Source: Streptomyces sp. HUAS MG91
Lineage (GTDB): Bacteria; Actinomycetota; Actinomycetes; Streptomycetales; Streptomycetaceae
Direction of reading: 5' to 3'
DNA: 64,000 bases
NCBI RefSeq assembly: GCF_040529335.1
Contig: NZ_CP159534.1
Coordinates: 7,564,001-7,628,000, forward strand
In this document: positions 53,789-62,979 of the stretch, in pieces
Layout of the letters: the number at the start of each line of letters is the position of its first letter
Position numbering within the stretch: position 1 is the first letter of the stretch
Notes under the pieces: generated by a model
What the model was told of the DNA's origin: nothing
The model's input: only the letters and a program-made list of their open reading frames with translations
The model's database searches: none
Program-made: the position numbers and the translations under genes

Positions 53789-55615
53789 GTGTCCGTTCGT
53801 CCCAGAACCAAGGCCGTGTGCGCGCTGGTTGCCGCGAGCGCGATCCTGCTCGGCACAGTCACCGCCGGACCGGCGTCCGCCGCCGACCCCGCCTACACCG
53901 TCTCCGTCGGGGCCAAGGGCGGGTGGAGCCACCCGGACGACAGCCCCGCCGCCCCGTACATCGACAAGGACGGCACGTTCCACTACCAGTCCGCCCACGC
54001 CCTGTACGGCGCCGACGACCCCCGCGAATGGACCTTCTACCAGGGCGCGGACTTCGACTCGGCGACCCGCGACGCCGCCTTGAGCGACGCCGTGAACCCG
54101 GCGAACCCGGCCGACCGCAACGACGACACCACCTGGCGCTGCGACAACAGCCCCACCGGCCGCGAGGCCACCTTCGCCCCGGACACGTCGAGCTACGCGC
54201 GGAAGAACTACTGCGACCTGATGGGCGTGTGGGTCGACCCCGACTCGGGCGACTGGTACGGCCTGGTCCACAACGAGTTCACCCCGAGCCCGTTCGACGA
54301 CGGGCTGCACTACGACGCGATCGACTACGCCGTCTCGACCGACCGGGGCAGGACGTGGGACATCAAGAGCCACGTCCTCACCTCGCCCTACAGCACCGAC
54401 AGAGGCGACGACACCGCGTTCCCGCACGAGACCTACTCCTACGGCGACGGCGACCCCCGGCTGTTCGTGGACACCGCCTCCGGCTACTTCTACGTCTACT
54501 ACAACTCCCGTGTGATCCCGAAGGGCGGCGTCCCCGGCGGCTGGACCGACGGCAGCCTGGCCCACGTGGCCCGCGCCCCGATGTCCGCGAAGATGGCGCC
54601 CGGCTCCTGGCGGAAGTGGTACGACGGCGCGTGGTCGCAGCCCGGACTCGGCGGCCTGGAGAGCACCATGGAGCCCGTCGACGCCGACCACCCCACCGGG
54701 TACACGGCCGTCGGGCACGACTACGACCCGGACAACGCGGGGACCGTGGCCGAGCAGCAGGCGGCCGGTGAACTGCCTGCCAAGTCGGACCTGTTGACGA
54801 TGAACATCGCCTACGACGCCCATCTCGGCCTGTACATCGGCCAGCCCGAGGCCGTCGTGCAGGACTCCACCGAACCGCAGCGCTTCTACGCCACGGACGA
54901 CCTTGCCACCCAGAAGTGGCGGCTGCTCGGCGACACCGGCGACTACCGGACCGGTTCCTGGTACCGCTGGATGCTCGACTCCGTGAACAGGACCGGCTCG
55001 ACCGTCGTCGGGAAGACGTTCCGCAGCTACTGCTCCTTCCAGTGCTCGAACGGCGCCGACGGCGAGTACTACGAGACCGTCATCGACACCGACACCCCGG
55101 CCGCCCCCGTCACCTCGGGCCGGACCTACACCGTCGCGAGCGGCGACGGCCGCTTCCTCGCCCAGGTCTCCGGCAGCACCCGGACCACCTCCGCCGACGG
55201 CACGGGGAGTCCGGCGCTGAGCCGGTGGGTCTTCACCACCAACGGCGACGGGTCGTACCGCGTCGCCAACGCGGCCACCGGACAACTCCTCGGCGTCGAC
55301 GCCACCGGCGACGCCGGACGCGCCTGGGGCGCCCGGCCCACCGTGACCGACGCGCCGGCCGGCGGCCCCACCGTCGGACAGCAGTGGTTCGTCATCCCCT
55401 CCACCCACGCGGACGGAACACCGGCCGGAACCCACCGCCTGGTCAACCGCTACAGCGGACTCGTCGTCGGACTCTCCGGCGACCCGGACAGGACCGCCGA
55501 GACCACCCCCGTACGGGCCTGGAAGGACACCACCGGCGGGGCCGTCGGCGACGGCCGCACCGCCGCCGAACAGACCCTCACCCTCACCGCCGCGCCCTCG
55601 GCGCACCGCCACTGA
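53789..55615 (+). CDS. Secreted protein with probable beta-propeller and C-terminal trefoil-like domain
   Basis: GTG 53789 follows GAGGAG and gives 608 residues. A Sec signal peptide (AVCALVAASAILLGTVTAGP, cleavage probably after ASA near residue 32) opens it. Residues 40-440 contain repeated aromatic-aspartate segments (DLMGVWVDPDSGDWYGL, DPRLFVDTASGYFYVYYNSR) typical of five-bladed glycosidase propellers. The last 150 residues (SGRTYTVASGDGRFLAQVSG, YRVANAATGQLLGVDATG) resemble a carbohydrate-binding beta-trefoil. A polysaccharide-active enzyme is likely; the family is not certain. ROK control upstream and a strong terminator downstream frame it as a single unit. Confidence 0.75.
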   Translation: MSVRPRTKAVCALVAASAILLGTVTAGPASAADPAYTVSVGAKGGWSHPDDSPAAPYIDKDGTFHYQSAHALYGADDPREWTFYQGADFDSATRDAALSDAVNPANPADRNDDTTWRCDNSPTGREATFAPDTSSYARKNYCDLMGVWVDPDSGDWYGLVHNEFTPSPFDDGLHYDAIDYAVSTDRGRTWDIKSHVLTSPYSTDRGDDTAFPHETYSYGDGDPRLFVDTASGYFYVYYNSRVIPKGGVPGGWTDGSLAHVARAPMSAKMAPGSWRKWYDGAWSQPGLGGLESTMEPVDADHPTGYTAVGHDYDPDNAGTVAEQQAAGELPAKSDLLTMNIAYDAHLGLYIGQPEAVVQDSTEPQRFYATDDLATQKWRLLGDTGDYRTGSWYRWMLDSVNRTGSTVVGKTFRSYCSFQCSNGADGEYYETVIDTDTPAAPVTSGRTYTVASGDGRFLAQVSGSTRTTSADGTGSPALSRWVFTTNGDGSYRVANAATGQLLGVDATGDAGRAWGARPTVTDAPAGGPTVGQQWFVIPSTHADGTPAGTHRLVNRYSGLVVGLSGDPDRTAETTPVRAWKDTTGGAVGDGRTAAEQTLTLTAAPSAHRH

Positions 55616-55633
55616 CCCCGCCCAGCGGCACCC

Positions 55634-55663
55634 GCGGGCGCGTCCCCACCCGGACGCGCCCGC
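55634..55663 (+). terminator. Perfect 12-bp-stem hairpin after the secreted-protein gene
   Basis: GCGGGCGCGTCC (55634-55645) pairs with GGACGCGCCCGC (55652-55663) around CCACCC, 18 bases after the stop at 55615. It separates this gene from the subtilase gene 78 bases further on. Confidence 0.78.
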
Positions 55664-55740
55664 CTCCGAACCGGACGCGCGCCGGACACCCCGCGCGCGC
55701 CGAGTACCACCCCCGCCCCTGCCCCCACCGAAGGAACCCC

Positions 55741-58700
55741 GTGCGCAGACTCGTCACAAGACCCGGCCTCGTCGCGCTGGCCGCCACCGCGGTCGTCGCC
55801 GCGACCGCGACCGCCGCCGTCCCGGCCACCGCCGGTCCCGCCGCGACGGCCGGGAAGCGGCCCACGCAGACCCGCGTCCAACTGATCACCGGTGACGTCG
55901 TCCAGGTGACGGACGGCAAGGTCACCGGCTTCACCCCGGCCGCGGGCCGCGCGAACATACCCGTGCACATCGAGAGCGACGGCGAGCGGTCCCTCGTCGT
56001 CCCCCTCGACGCCCAGCGGCTGATCTCCGACGGCACCCTCGACCAGCGGCTCTTCGACATCGACCAGCTGAACACCGCCGCCGCCCGGAAGCTGTACAAG
56101 AACGGGCTCAAGGTCATCGTCGGCTACCGGGGCGGCGCGGCCGCCGCCCGCGCCGACATCCAGGACACCGGCGCCACGGTCCACCACGGCCTCAAGGCCC
56201 TCAACGCCCAGGCCCTCACCGCCTCGGCCGCCGACCTGCCCGCCCTGTGGAAGTCCCTCACGCGGTCGGACAACGATGTCACGCGGACCACCGCGGCCCA
56301 GGGCGTCGACCACGTCTGGCTCGACGCCCCCGTCAAGGCCCAGCTCGACGTCAGCGTCCCGCAGATCGGCGCGCCCGCGGCCTGGCAGGCTGGCTACGAC
56401 GGCAAGGGCGTGAAGGTCGCCGTCGTCGACACCGGCGTCTACGCCGACCACCCCGACCTGACCGGCAAGGTCGTCGCCGCCAAGAACTTCTCCACCTCGC
56501 CCGACGACGTCGACCACCAGGGCCACGGCACGCACGTCGCCTCCACGATCGCCGGGTCCGGCGCGAAGTCGGGCGGCAAGTACAAGGGCGTGGCGCCCGG
56601 CGCGAGCATCATCGCCGCGAAGGTCCTCGACGACACCGGCAGCGGCGCCGACTCCGACATCATCGCCGGCATCGACTGGTCCGTCGCGCAGGGCGCCGAC
56701 ATCGTCAACATGAGCCTGGGCGGCACCGACACCCCCGACACCGACCCGCTCGAAGCGACCGTCGACCACTACAGCGAGAGCGACGGCGTCCTCTTCGCCG
56801 TCGCCGCGGGCAACGAGGGCCCCGGCGCGGGCACCATCGACACCCCCGGCTCCGCGGACAGCGCGCTCACCGTCGGCGCCGTCGACAGCGGCGACAAGAC
56901 GGCCGACTTCTCCAGCCGGGGCCCGCGCGTCGGGGACGGCGCGATCAAGCCGGACGTGACGGCGCCGGGCGTCGACATCACCGCCGCCTCCTCGCCGGGC
57001 AGCGCCATCGCCCAGGAGGTCGGCGAGAACCCCGAGGGCTACGTCACCATCTCCGGCACGTCCATGGCGACGCCCCATGTCGCGGGCTCCGCCGCCCTGT
57101 TGAAGCAGCAGCACCCGGACTGGAAGGCCGCGCAGCTCAAGGGCGTGCTCACCGCCTCCGCCAAGGACACCGGGTTCGGCGCGTTCGAGCAGGGCGCCGG
57201 CCGAATCCAGGTCGACCACGCCATCACGACCGGCGTGTACGCCGAGCAGACCTCGCTGAACTTCGGCACGGCCGCCTGGCCGCACGACGACGACCAGCCG
57301 ATCACCCGCACCCTGACCTACCGCAACACCGGCACCTCCGACGTCACCCTCGACCTCACCGCGAGCGGCACATCGGCGGACGGAAAGACCGCCCCCGAGG
57401 GCATGTTCACGCTCAGCCCGGCGAAGGTCACCGTGCCGGCCGGGAAGACGGCCGACGTCACCATCGGCGCCGACACCAGGACCGAGGCGCCCGACGGCCG
57501 GTACACCGGAGCCGTCGTCGCGGCCGCCGACGGCCAGAGCGTGCGCACCGCCTTCGCCGTCGAGCGGGAAGTCGCCTCGTACGCGGTCGACCTGCGCCAC
57601 ATCGGCAGGGACGGCAAGGCCGCCGCGCACTTCCAGACCTACGTCAAGGCGCTGACCGGCGACGCCGCGGGCACCGAGTACGCCGTCGACGAGAACAGCG
57701 ACTCCACGACCGTACGGCTGCCCGTCGGCGAGTACAGCGTGCAGGGCGTGATCCTCAAGGACCGCGCCGACTCCGCACAGGGCACCGACTGGATCGCCCA
57801 GCCCAGGCTGACCGTCGACAAGGACCAGCAGGTCACCCTCGACGCCCGTACGGCGAAGCCGGTCGACATCACCGTGCCGGACGCCAGGGCGAAGGCCCAG
57901 CAGGCGTACATGTACTACGCGCTCAAGGAGGGCTCCGCGGACTACCAGTTCGGCTGGCAGCTGCCCTCGTACGCGAACCTGCGCACCGCCCACCTCGGCC
58001 CCGAGATCACCGACGGCTCCCTGCGGCAGCTCTGGGACGCCGACTTCGCCGTCGGCGACGCGAAGCAGTACTCGCTCGTCCACGGCGGGCCCGTCCAGCG
58101 CCTCGCCACCGGCTACACGCGCCACGAGAAGAAGCGGGACCTCGCCGAGGTGAAGGCCTCCCTCGGCACCCCCGTGCCGGGCAAGGACTCGTGGCTGAGC
58201 CCCATCGGCACCGTGCGGGGCTCGCTCATGGGCTACTCGTCGGGCCGGGTCGCCCCCGCGCCGAGCAGCCGGACGCTCTACCTCTCGACCGCCGACGCGG
58301 CCCAGTGGAGCCTCGGCATGGAACAGCTCGCCGCGCCGCTGCCCAACGGCTGGCAGCCGACGGACTCCCACTACGGCGTCTCCTTCGCCTCCTACCGGGC
58401 GGGCCGCACCTACAAGGAGGTCTTCAACACGGGTGTGTTCGGGCCGCTGATGGACGAGAACGACGGCATCGTGCGCGACGGCAACACGCTCTACGCGTTC
58501 CTGCGGATGTTCGACGACGGGCAGGGGCACGACGGGTTCACGACCGTGAAGTCAGCGCACACCACGCTCGTGCGCGACGGCGAGACGCTGGTCGACAACG
58601 ACAAGAGCATCGAGTACGCGTCGTTCGGCGTGCCCGCCGAGGACGGGAACTACACGCTGAGCACCACGGCGACCCGCACCGAGGACGTCGCGCGGGTCGG

Positions 58701-59055
58701 CACCCGGATCGACGCGAGCTGGAGCTTCCGCTCGGCAGCGGGTGACAAGGCGATCCCCGCCTCCGTCGTCCGCTTCCACCCCGACCTGGACCTGGAGTCC
58801 CGGGCGCGGGCCGGCAAGAAGGTGACGATGCCGGTGGAGGTGCAGGGTGCCGCCGCCGGGGACGACCTCAAATCCCTGACGGTGCACGCCTCGTACGACG
58901 ACGGCACCACCTGGCGGAAGCTGACCGTGAAGCACGGCAGCACGACCCTGACGGCCCCCGCGAAGGGCAAGGGGGTCGCGCTGCGCGCCGAGGTCGAGGA
59001 CCGGCAGGGGAACACGTCCACCGTGACGGTGTACAACGCGTTCCTCGGACGCTGA
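55741..59055 (+). CDS. Secreted subtilisin-like serine protease (S8 family)
   Basis: GTG 55741 follows AAGGAA and gives 1104 residues; a longer open frame upstream is an artefact across the terminator. A signal peptide (VALAATAVVAATATAAVPAT) is followed by a propeptide to about 215. The catalytic residues are D230 in VAVVDTGVYADHPDL, H262 in GHGTHVAST, the oxyanion asparagine in AAGNEGPG and S441 in SGTSMATPHVAG. After about 490 come several beta-sandwich domains of unknown binding function. It is a typical large extracellular streptomycete protease that degrades proteins for nutrition. Confidence 0.93.
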   Translation: MRRLVTRPGLVALAATAVVAATATAAVPATAGPAATAGKRPTQTRVQLITGDVVQVTDGKVTGFTPAAGRANIPVHIESDGERSLVVPLDAQRLISDGTLDQRLFDIDQLNTAAARKLYKNGLKVIVGYRGGAAAARADIQDTGATVHHGLKALNAQALTASAADLPALWKSLTRSDNDVTRTTAAQGVDHVWLDAPVKAQLDVSVPQIGAPAAWQAGYDGKGVKVAVVDTGVYADHPDLTGKVVAAKNFSTSPDDVDHQGHGTHVASTIAGSGAKSGGKYKGVAPGASIIAAKVLDDTGSGADSDIIAGIDWSVAQGADIVNMSLGGTDTPDTDPLEATVDHYSESDGVLFAVAAGNEGPGAGTIDTPGSADSALTVGAVDSGDKTADFSSRGPRVGDGAIKPDVTAPGVDITAASSPGSAIAQEVGENPEGYVTISGTSMATPHVAGSAALLKQQHPDWKAAQLKGVLTASAKDTGFGAFEQGAGRIQVDHAITTGVYAEQTSLNFGTAAWPHDDDQPITRTLTYRNTGTSDVTLDLTASGTSADGKTAPEGMFTLSPAKVTVPAGKTADVTIGADTRTEAPDGRYTGAVVAAADGQSVRTAFAVEREVASYAVDLRHIGRDGKAAAHFQTYVKALTGDAAGTEYAVDENSDSTTVRLPVGEYSVQGVILKDRADSAQGTDWIAQPRLTVDKDQQVTLDARTAKPVDITVPDARAKAQQAYMYYALKEGSADYQFGWQLPSYANLRTAHLGPEITDGSLRQLWDADFAVGDAKQYSLVHGGPVQRLATGYTRHEKKRDLAEVKASLGTPVPGKDSWLSPIGTVRGSLMGYSSGRVAPAPSSRTLYLSTADAAQWSLGMEQLAAPLPNGWQPTDSHYGVSFASYRAGRTYKEVFNTGVFGPLMDENDGIVRDGNTLYAFLRMFDDGQGHDGFTTVKSAHTTLVRDGETLVDNDKSIEYASFGVPAEDGNYTLSTTATRTEDVARVGTRIDASWSFRSAAGDKAIPASVVRFHPDLDLESRARAGKKVTMPVEVQGAAAGDDLKSLTVHASYDDGTTWRKLTVKHGSTTLTAPAKGKGVALRAEVEDRQGNTSTVTVYNAFLGR

Positions 59056-59060
59056 TCCCG

Positions 59061-59255
59061 TCAGCTGTTCGGGCCGGGGCCACGGTCCCGGCCCGAGATG
59101 ACGGGGGTGAGACTGCGCAGGGCGAGGCCGGCGGCGATGAGGGTGAATGCGCCGACGACGAGTCCGAGCAGCGCGAGCGGGCTCAGCCCTGTCATGGCGA
59201 GCGCGCCGGTGCCGGCGCCACCGATCATGCCTGCACCGACCGGATTTCCGTACAT
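59061..59255 (-). CDS. LAxTG mini-protein, possible sortase-E-type anchored peptide
   Basis: ATG 59255 follows GAGGAG at nine bases; TTG 59264 directly after that site is less likely. The 64-residue product contains LAMTG (about residues 22-26), then a hydrophobic helix (LALLGLVVGAFTLIAAGLAL) and a charged tail ending SGRDRGPGPNS. LAxTG plus helix plus arginines is the sorting-signal layout used by class E sortases in streptomycetes. No separate N-terminal export signal is visible, so true anchoring is uncertain. It follows a GT2 glycosyltransferase in the leftward direction and may share its transcript. Confidence 0.55.
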   Translation of the reverse strand: MYGNPVGAGMIGGAGTGALAMTGLSPLALLGLVVGAFTLIAAGLALRSLTPVISGRDRGPGPNS

Positions 59256-59273
59256 GGTGGTCAACTCCTCAGA

Positions 59274-59299
59274 GGGAAAGGGGGGGAGGGGGGAGGGGG
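59274..59299 (+). other. G-tract with quadruplex potential
   Basis: Plus-strand runs of 3, 7, 6 and 5 G (59274-59299) are separated by AAA, A and A, a classic four-run quadruplex layout. It lies between the GT2 and mini-protein genes, just upstream of the latter's ribosome site. Confidence 0.6.
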
Positions 59300-59303
59300 C
59301 CGC

Positions 59304-60356
59304 TCACGTGGCGACCCAGCGGGCCTCGCGGCGCAGCGCCAGATCGAACAGCGAGCGGACGAACACGGTCTGCCGGAAGAGGTCGTAGAGCAGTTCCGGG
59401 ACGAGGGGCAGCGCCAGGAGCGTGGCCCGCGGGCCCAGCCGGCGCACGGTCAGGGTGCGTTCCACGACGAAGATCAGCATGATCGCGGACCAGAAGGGCG
59501 AGAAGCCGCCCCAGCCGACCAGCGTGAGGTTCAAGGCCGCGAACAGCAGGAACAGGGCGAGCGCCAGGGCGCCGACGCCGAGCATGAACTGCTGGAAGAA
59601 GTACTTCCTCGTGACCGGCGTCCAGCCGTAGTCGCGCAGATTCTCCAGGGCGCCGCGCTGCCAGCGCAGCCGCTGGTGCCACAGCTTGCCCAGCGACGGC
59701 ATCACCTCCGTGACCAGCCAGCAGCCGTCGGGGGACACCGTGCGGTGGCCGAGCGTCTTGACCGCCTTGGTGATCTCGTCGTCCTCGGTGAGCGACGCCA
59801 GCGAGTAGTAGCTGTCCCCGCCGCCGATGACGCCGTCGAGTCGGGCCTCGCGCACCTGGCGCAGCACGGACGCGCGGAACAGGCTGCCGGTGCCGGTCAG
59901 CACCACGGCCTCGTTGTCCTTTCGGCGGATCTCCAGCGCGTAGCGCTGGTACTCCATGCGCTGCAACTGACCCAGCAGACCGCCGCCCGGCTCCCCGTAG
60001 AAGACACCGCCGACCGCGCCGACCGTCTCGTCCGCCATGGCGTCGACCGCGCACTCCACGAACCCGGGGTTCAGGACGGTGTCCGCGTCCTGCACCAGCA
60101 CCAGCGCCTCGTCGTCGAGATCCGCGAGCAGGGGGACGAGGGCCTGGTTGAGGGCGCCGGCCTTCTTGTCCGCGTTGGCGGTGGGGACGAAGACCTCCGC
60201 GCCGCAGTGGCCGGCGATCCGCGCGGTGTGGTCCGTGCAGTTGTCGGCGACCACGACGATCCGGTCCGGGCGCACCGTCTGCCGGTACAGACCGGCGAGG
60301 GTGGCGACGATACGGTCCTGTTCGTTGTGTGCGGGGATGAGTGCGACGAGGGTCAT
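59304..60356 (-). CDS. GT2-family membrane glycosyltransferase
   Basis: ATG 60356 gives 350 residues; an upstream extension lacks a ribosome site. The GT2 fold starts LVALIPAHNEQDRIVATLAG, with VLVQDADTVLNPGFVE as the metal-binding aspartate pair, the GGGDSYYSLASLTEDDEIT acceptor region with the catalytic ED, and the QRLRWQRGALENL motif that marks processive synthases (QxxRW). Three to four membrane helices follow. It probably builds or exports a cell-surface polysaccharide; the substrate is unknown. Confidence 0.9.
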   Translation of the reverse strand: MTLVALIPAHNEQDRIVATLAGLYRQTVRPDRIVVVADNCTDHTARIAGHCGAEVFVPTANADKKAGALNQALVPLLADLDDEALVLVQDADTVLNPGFVECAVDAMADETVGAVGGVFYGEPGGGLLGQLQRMEYQRYALEIRRKDNEAVVLTGTGSLFRASVLRQVREARLDGVIGGGDSYYSLASLTEDDEITKAVKTLGHRTVSPDGCWLVTEVMPSLGKLWHQRLRWQRGALENLRDYGWTPVTRKYFFQQFMLGVGALALALFLLFAALNLTLVGWGGFSPFWSAIMLIFVVERTLTVRRLGPRATLLALPLVPELLYDLFRQTVFVRSLFDLALRREARWVAT

Positions 60357-60513
60357 CGAGGAGCTGTCCCTTGCTCTGCCGGGGTCCGTCACCGACGGAT
60401 CGTCCGGCGACATCCACGACGGTGGACGCACGGGGGAGCACTCCGGGAGCAGGCGGGTTGCGGGACGGTTGCAGCGGGCCCCGGCGAGCGGAGCGGGACG
60501 TTCGGCCCGGGAC

Positions 60514-61108
60514 CTACGCCGGGTCCGGGCCGGGCACGACGTACCGGTATCCGACTCCCCGTACGGTCTCGATGGGGGCCTTGGCGCCCGTGGCGCGGGT
60601 GATGCCGCGGCGCAGGCGCAGCACGGCGTACTTCACCCGGGACGGATCGCCGTCGGGGCGGGACCGCCATGCGTGGCGCAGCAACTGTTCGGGGGAGAGC
60701 ACTTGTCCCGGATTACGGGCGAGGACGTGCAGCAGGTCGAACTCCAGTGACGTCAGGGGCATGAAGACGCCCCGCACCGTCACCTCGCGGGTCGCGAGGT
60801 CCAGCCGCAGCCAGCCGTCCTCGATGAGCTGCGCGGGCAGGGTCACCGAGGTCGCCCTGCGCAGCCGGGCCAGGATCAGCGCCTTGGCCAGCCCGTCGGG
60901 CATCCCCCACCAGAGCAGGTCGTCGGCGCCGCCCGCCAGCGCGCGCAGCGCCTCGGCCCGCCGGAACGTCCGGTCGACCGCCACGATGCGCAGTTCCTCG
61001 GACATCTCCCGGACCCGCCGGAGCACCTCGAAGGGGCGCGTCGACGGGCGCCGCCACCAGGATCAGCGGCAGCGCCCGGCCCTGCGCGCCCGGCACGGAA
61101 ACCTCCAT
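60514..61108 (-). pseudogene. Winged-helix (OmpR-type) regulator broken by a one-base frameshift
   Basis: ATG 61108 (behind GGGGG) starts MEVSVPGAQGRALPLILVAA, a receiver-like first strand, but the frame is lost at a run of four G (61033-61036, plus strand). Removing one base restores a single 197-residue protein: DAPFEVLRRVREMSEELRI joins the second frame, which carries WWGMPDGLAKALILARL and an intact OmpR-type DNA-binding domain (LTSLEFDLLHVLARNPGQVL, IETVRGVGYRY). The phosphorylatable aspartate of a true receiver is not seen. Either the gene is dead, the base is a sequencing error, or GTG 61026 allows a shorter product. Confidence 0.75.
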
Positions 61109-61177
61109 GCCCCCATGCTCCGGCGGGCCCGGCGCCCTGTCGCGCGGAGCGGGACCCGGCCGGGCACCGGACAGTCC

Positions 61178-61654
61178 CTACGCGGGACGCCATTCCGGTA
61201 CCGGCGGCGCCGCGTGGCGCGCGCCCGCCGCCAGCGCCTCCTCGATCACCCCGGGATCGGCGAGCCGGCCGGCGCGCACGACGACGTCCGCTCCGGCCGG
61301 TGTCACCAGGGACTTGCTGAAGACGATGACCGCCCACGCGTCGTCGGCGCCGACCTCGCGCACTTCCCACTCGCTCGACAGCGCCGCCAGCACGCCGCGC
61401 CCCCGCCAGCGGTAGACCGAGCCCGGGCGGGCGGTCAGCCGGGTGTCCACGCCGCGGATGTGGCGCCGGCGCCCGCCGCGGGTGCGGTAGGCGACGTCGT
61501 CGGTCATCCGCGGGGGGCCCGCGCCGCCCCGCGTCAGCGGGTCGTAGGTGAAGGTGGCGCCCGTGCGCTTCCCGCCCTGCCAGAGCGGGAACGAGGAGCA
61601 CACGATGTGCCAGGTGCCCGCCAGCCGGTCCGGGGTGATGTCGAGACGATCCAT
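61178..61654 (-). CDS. Lipocalin-like small protein
   Basis: ATG 61654 gives 158 residues. DRLAGTWHIVCSSFPLWQGG has the GxW start of lipocalins, and a beta-rich middle (GATFTYDPL, VYRWRGRGVLAALSSEWEVR) follows with little helix. There is no export signal, so it would bind or act on a small hydrophobic ligand in the cytoplasm. The function is unknown. It stands between the broken regulator and a small membrane-protein gene. Confidence 0.65.
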   Translation of the reverse strand: MDRLDITPDRLAGTWHIVCSSFPLWQGGKRTGATFTYDPLTRGGAGPPRMTDDVAYRTRGGRRRHIRGVDTRLTARPGSVYRWRGRGVLAALSSEWEVREVGADDAWAVIVFSKSLVTPAGADVVVRAGRLADPGVIEEALAAGARHAAPPVPEWRPA

Positions 61655-61829
61655 GGCGCGGACCTTACGGCGTACCGCCGACGGCCCGCGCTCACGCTGC
61701 GTGTTCACCCGAGTGGCAGGAGCGACGGAGCGGTCATAGCCTGGCCGTTGTGGCAGCGCCCGGTACGAAGCTGCCACCGGTGCGCGCGGGGGTGCGCCCG
61801 CTCCCAGGCCGGGACACGAGGTGAGAACG

Positions 61830-62024
61830 ATGGACGCCCTGCACCTGCCCGTGATCGTCATCCTGATCGGCGCGGTGTTCTTCCTGCTCCGCAAAGGCGG
61901 AGGGAAGCTCTCCCACATCGCCGTGGGCGCGGCATTCGGCTTCTACCTGGCGGGCACGTCGGCGGCATCGGCCGTGTCCTCGACGCTCGACTCCGCGGTC
62001 ACGGCCATCAGCTCCCTGATGTGA
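61830..62024 (+). CDS. Small two-helix membrane protein, 64 residues
   Basis: ATG 61830 lies behind GAGGTGAGAACG; GTG 61821 is less likely because it is part of the ribosome site. The product starts MDALHLPVIVILIGAVFFLL, a membrane helix, followed by RKGGGKLSHIAVG and a second hydrophobic helix GAAFGFYLAGTSAASAV. Comparable small membrane proteins are common in streptomycetes, including on mobile elements, without a known function. Confidence 0.65.
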   Translation: MDALHLPVIVILIGAVFFLLRKGGGKLSHIAVGAAFGFYLAGTSAASAVSSTLDSAVTAISSLM

Positions 62025-62044
62025 CCGGGACGTGACCGGCCGGG

Positions 62045-62878
62045 TCAGCGCAGTCCGGCGAAGAGATCGTCCTCGGGAAGGGCCGCGCCGGTGGTGTCCT
62101 GGACCCGGACGAAGGTCTCCACGCCCATGAACTCGGCGAACCGCTCCTTGCCCATCTTCAGGAAGAAGATGTTCTCGCCCTGGCTGGCGTGCGCGGCCAG
62201 CGAGTCGAACTTCTGGTCGCTGAACGCGGTGGCGTCGACCCAGGTGGTGATCTCCTCGTCGGGCAGGCCGATCTCGGCCATCGCGGCGGCCTCGGCGGGA
62301 TCCGGCTCCGGCATCTCCGGGTGGAACTCGCGCATGATCTCCCCGAACCGCTGCATCCCCGACCGGGGCATCGTGGTCCAGTACACCTTCGGGGTCAGAT
62401 CGGTCATGGCGACCGCCGCCATCGTGATGCGGTGGGCCTGGATGTGGTCGGGGTGGCCGTAGAAGCCGTTCTCGTCATAGGTGACGACGACATCGGGCCG
62501 GTAGTGCCGCATCAGGTCCGCGAGCCGGGCGGCGCCCGTCTCCACGGGGGTCTGCCAGAAGGCCCCGGGCGCGTCGTTGCTCGGCCAGCCCATCATTCCG
62601 GAGTCGCCGTAGTCGAGCGTCTCCAGGTCGCTGATCTTCAGGACCTCGCGGCTCGCCTCGAGTTCCTGGCGGCGCATCCGGGCGACGGCCGCGGGATCGT
62701 GACCGGGGTCGCCCGGCTTCACCCCTCCCGGCCCGTCACCACAAGCGCCGTCGGTACAGGTCACCAGAACCGTGCGGATGCCCTCGGCCGCGTACCGCGC
62801 GAGGATTCCTCCGGTGCTGGTGGCCTCGTCGTCGGGGTGGGCGTGCACCGCCATGAGCGTCAAAGGCCGGTCAGTCAT
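62045..62878 (-). CDS. PIG-L-family zinc deacetylase
   Basis: ATG 62878 lies behind AAGGACTTG and gives 277 residues; an upstream in-frame start is weaker. The zinc motif VHAHPDDE is at about 12-19, and the third ligand histidine is in YDENGFYGHPDHIQAHR. LVTCTDGACGDGPGG is the loop found in MshB/Mca relatives. The family deacetylates N-acetylglucosaminyl compounds, including mycothiol precursors and conjugates. Dedicated mycothiol function cannot be decided by eye. Confidence 0.88.
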   Translation of the reverse strand: MTDRPLTLMAVHAHPDDEATSTGGILARYAAEGIRTVLVTCTDGACGDGPGGVKPGDPGHDPAAVARMRRQELEASREVLKISDLETLDYGDSGMMGWPSNDAPGAFWQTPVETGAARLADLMRHYRPDVVVTYDENGFYGHPDHIQAHRITMAAVAMTDLTPKVYWTTMPRSGMQRFGEIMREFHPEMPEPDPAEAAAMAEIGLPDEEITTWVDATAFSDQKFDSLAAHASQGENIFFLKMGKERFAEFMGVETFVRVQDTTGAALPEDDLFAGLR

Positions 62879-62979
62879 GAACAAGTCCTTCTGCAGAAGC
62901 CACGTAACGGTCCCAGTGTGCGGCAAGCACACCGGGACCATGGCGCGGGACCGGCTCAGTCCCTCCCGGAACGGGTGAT

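Noticed and set aside
55634..55663. Reading this perfect palindrome as an operator of the subtilase gene
   Set aside because: It starts 18 bases after a stop codon, has a 6-base loop typical of a hairpin and has no partner copies.
54916..55740. Upstream extension of the subtilase frame
   Set aside because: It overlaps the secreted-protein gene in another frame and crosses a strong terminator; GTG 55741 with AAGGAA is followed by a signal peptide.
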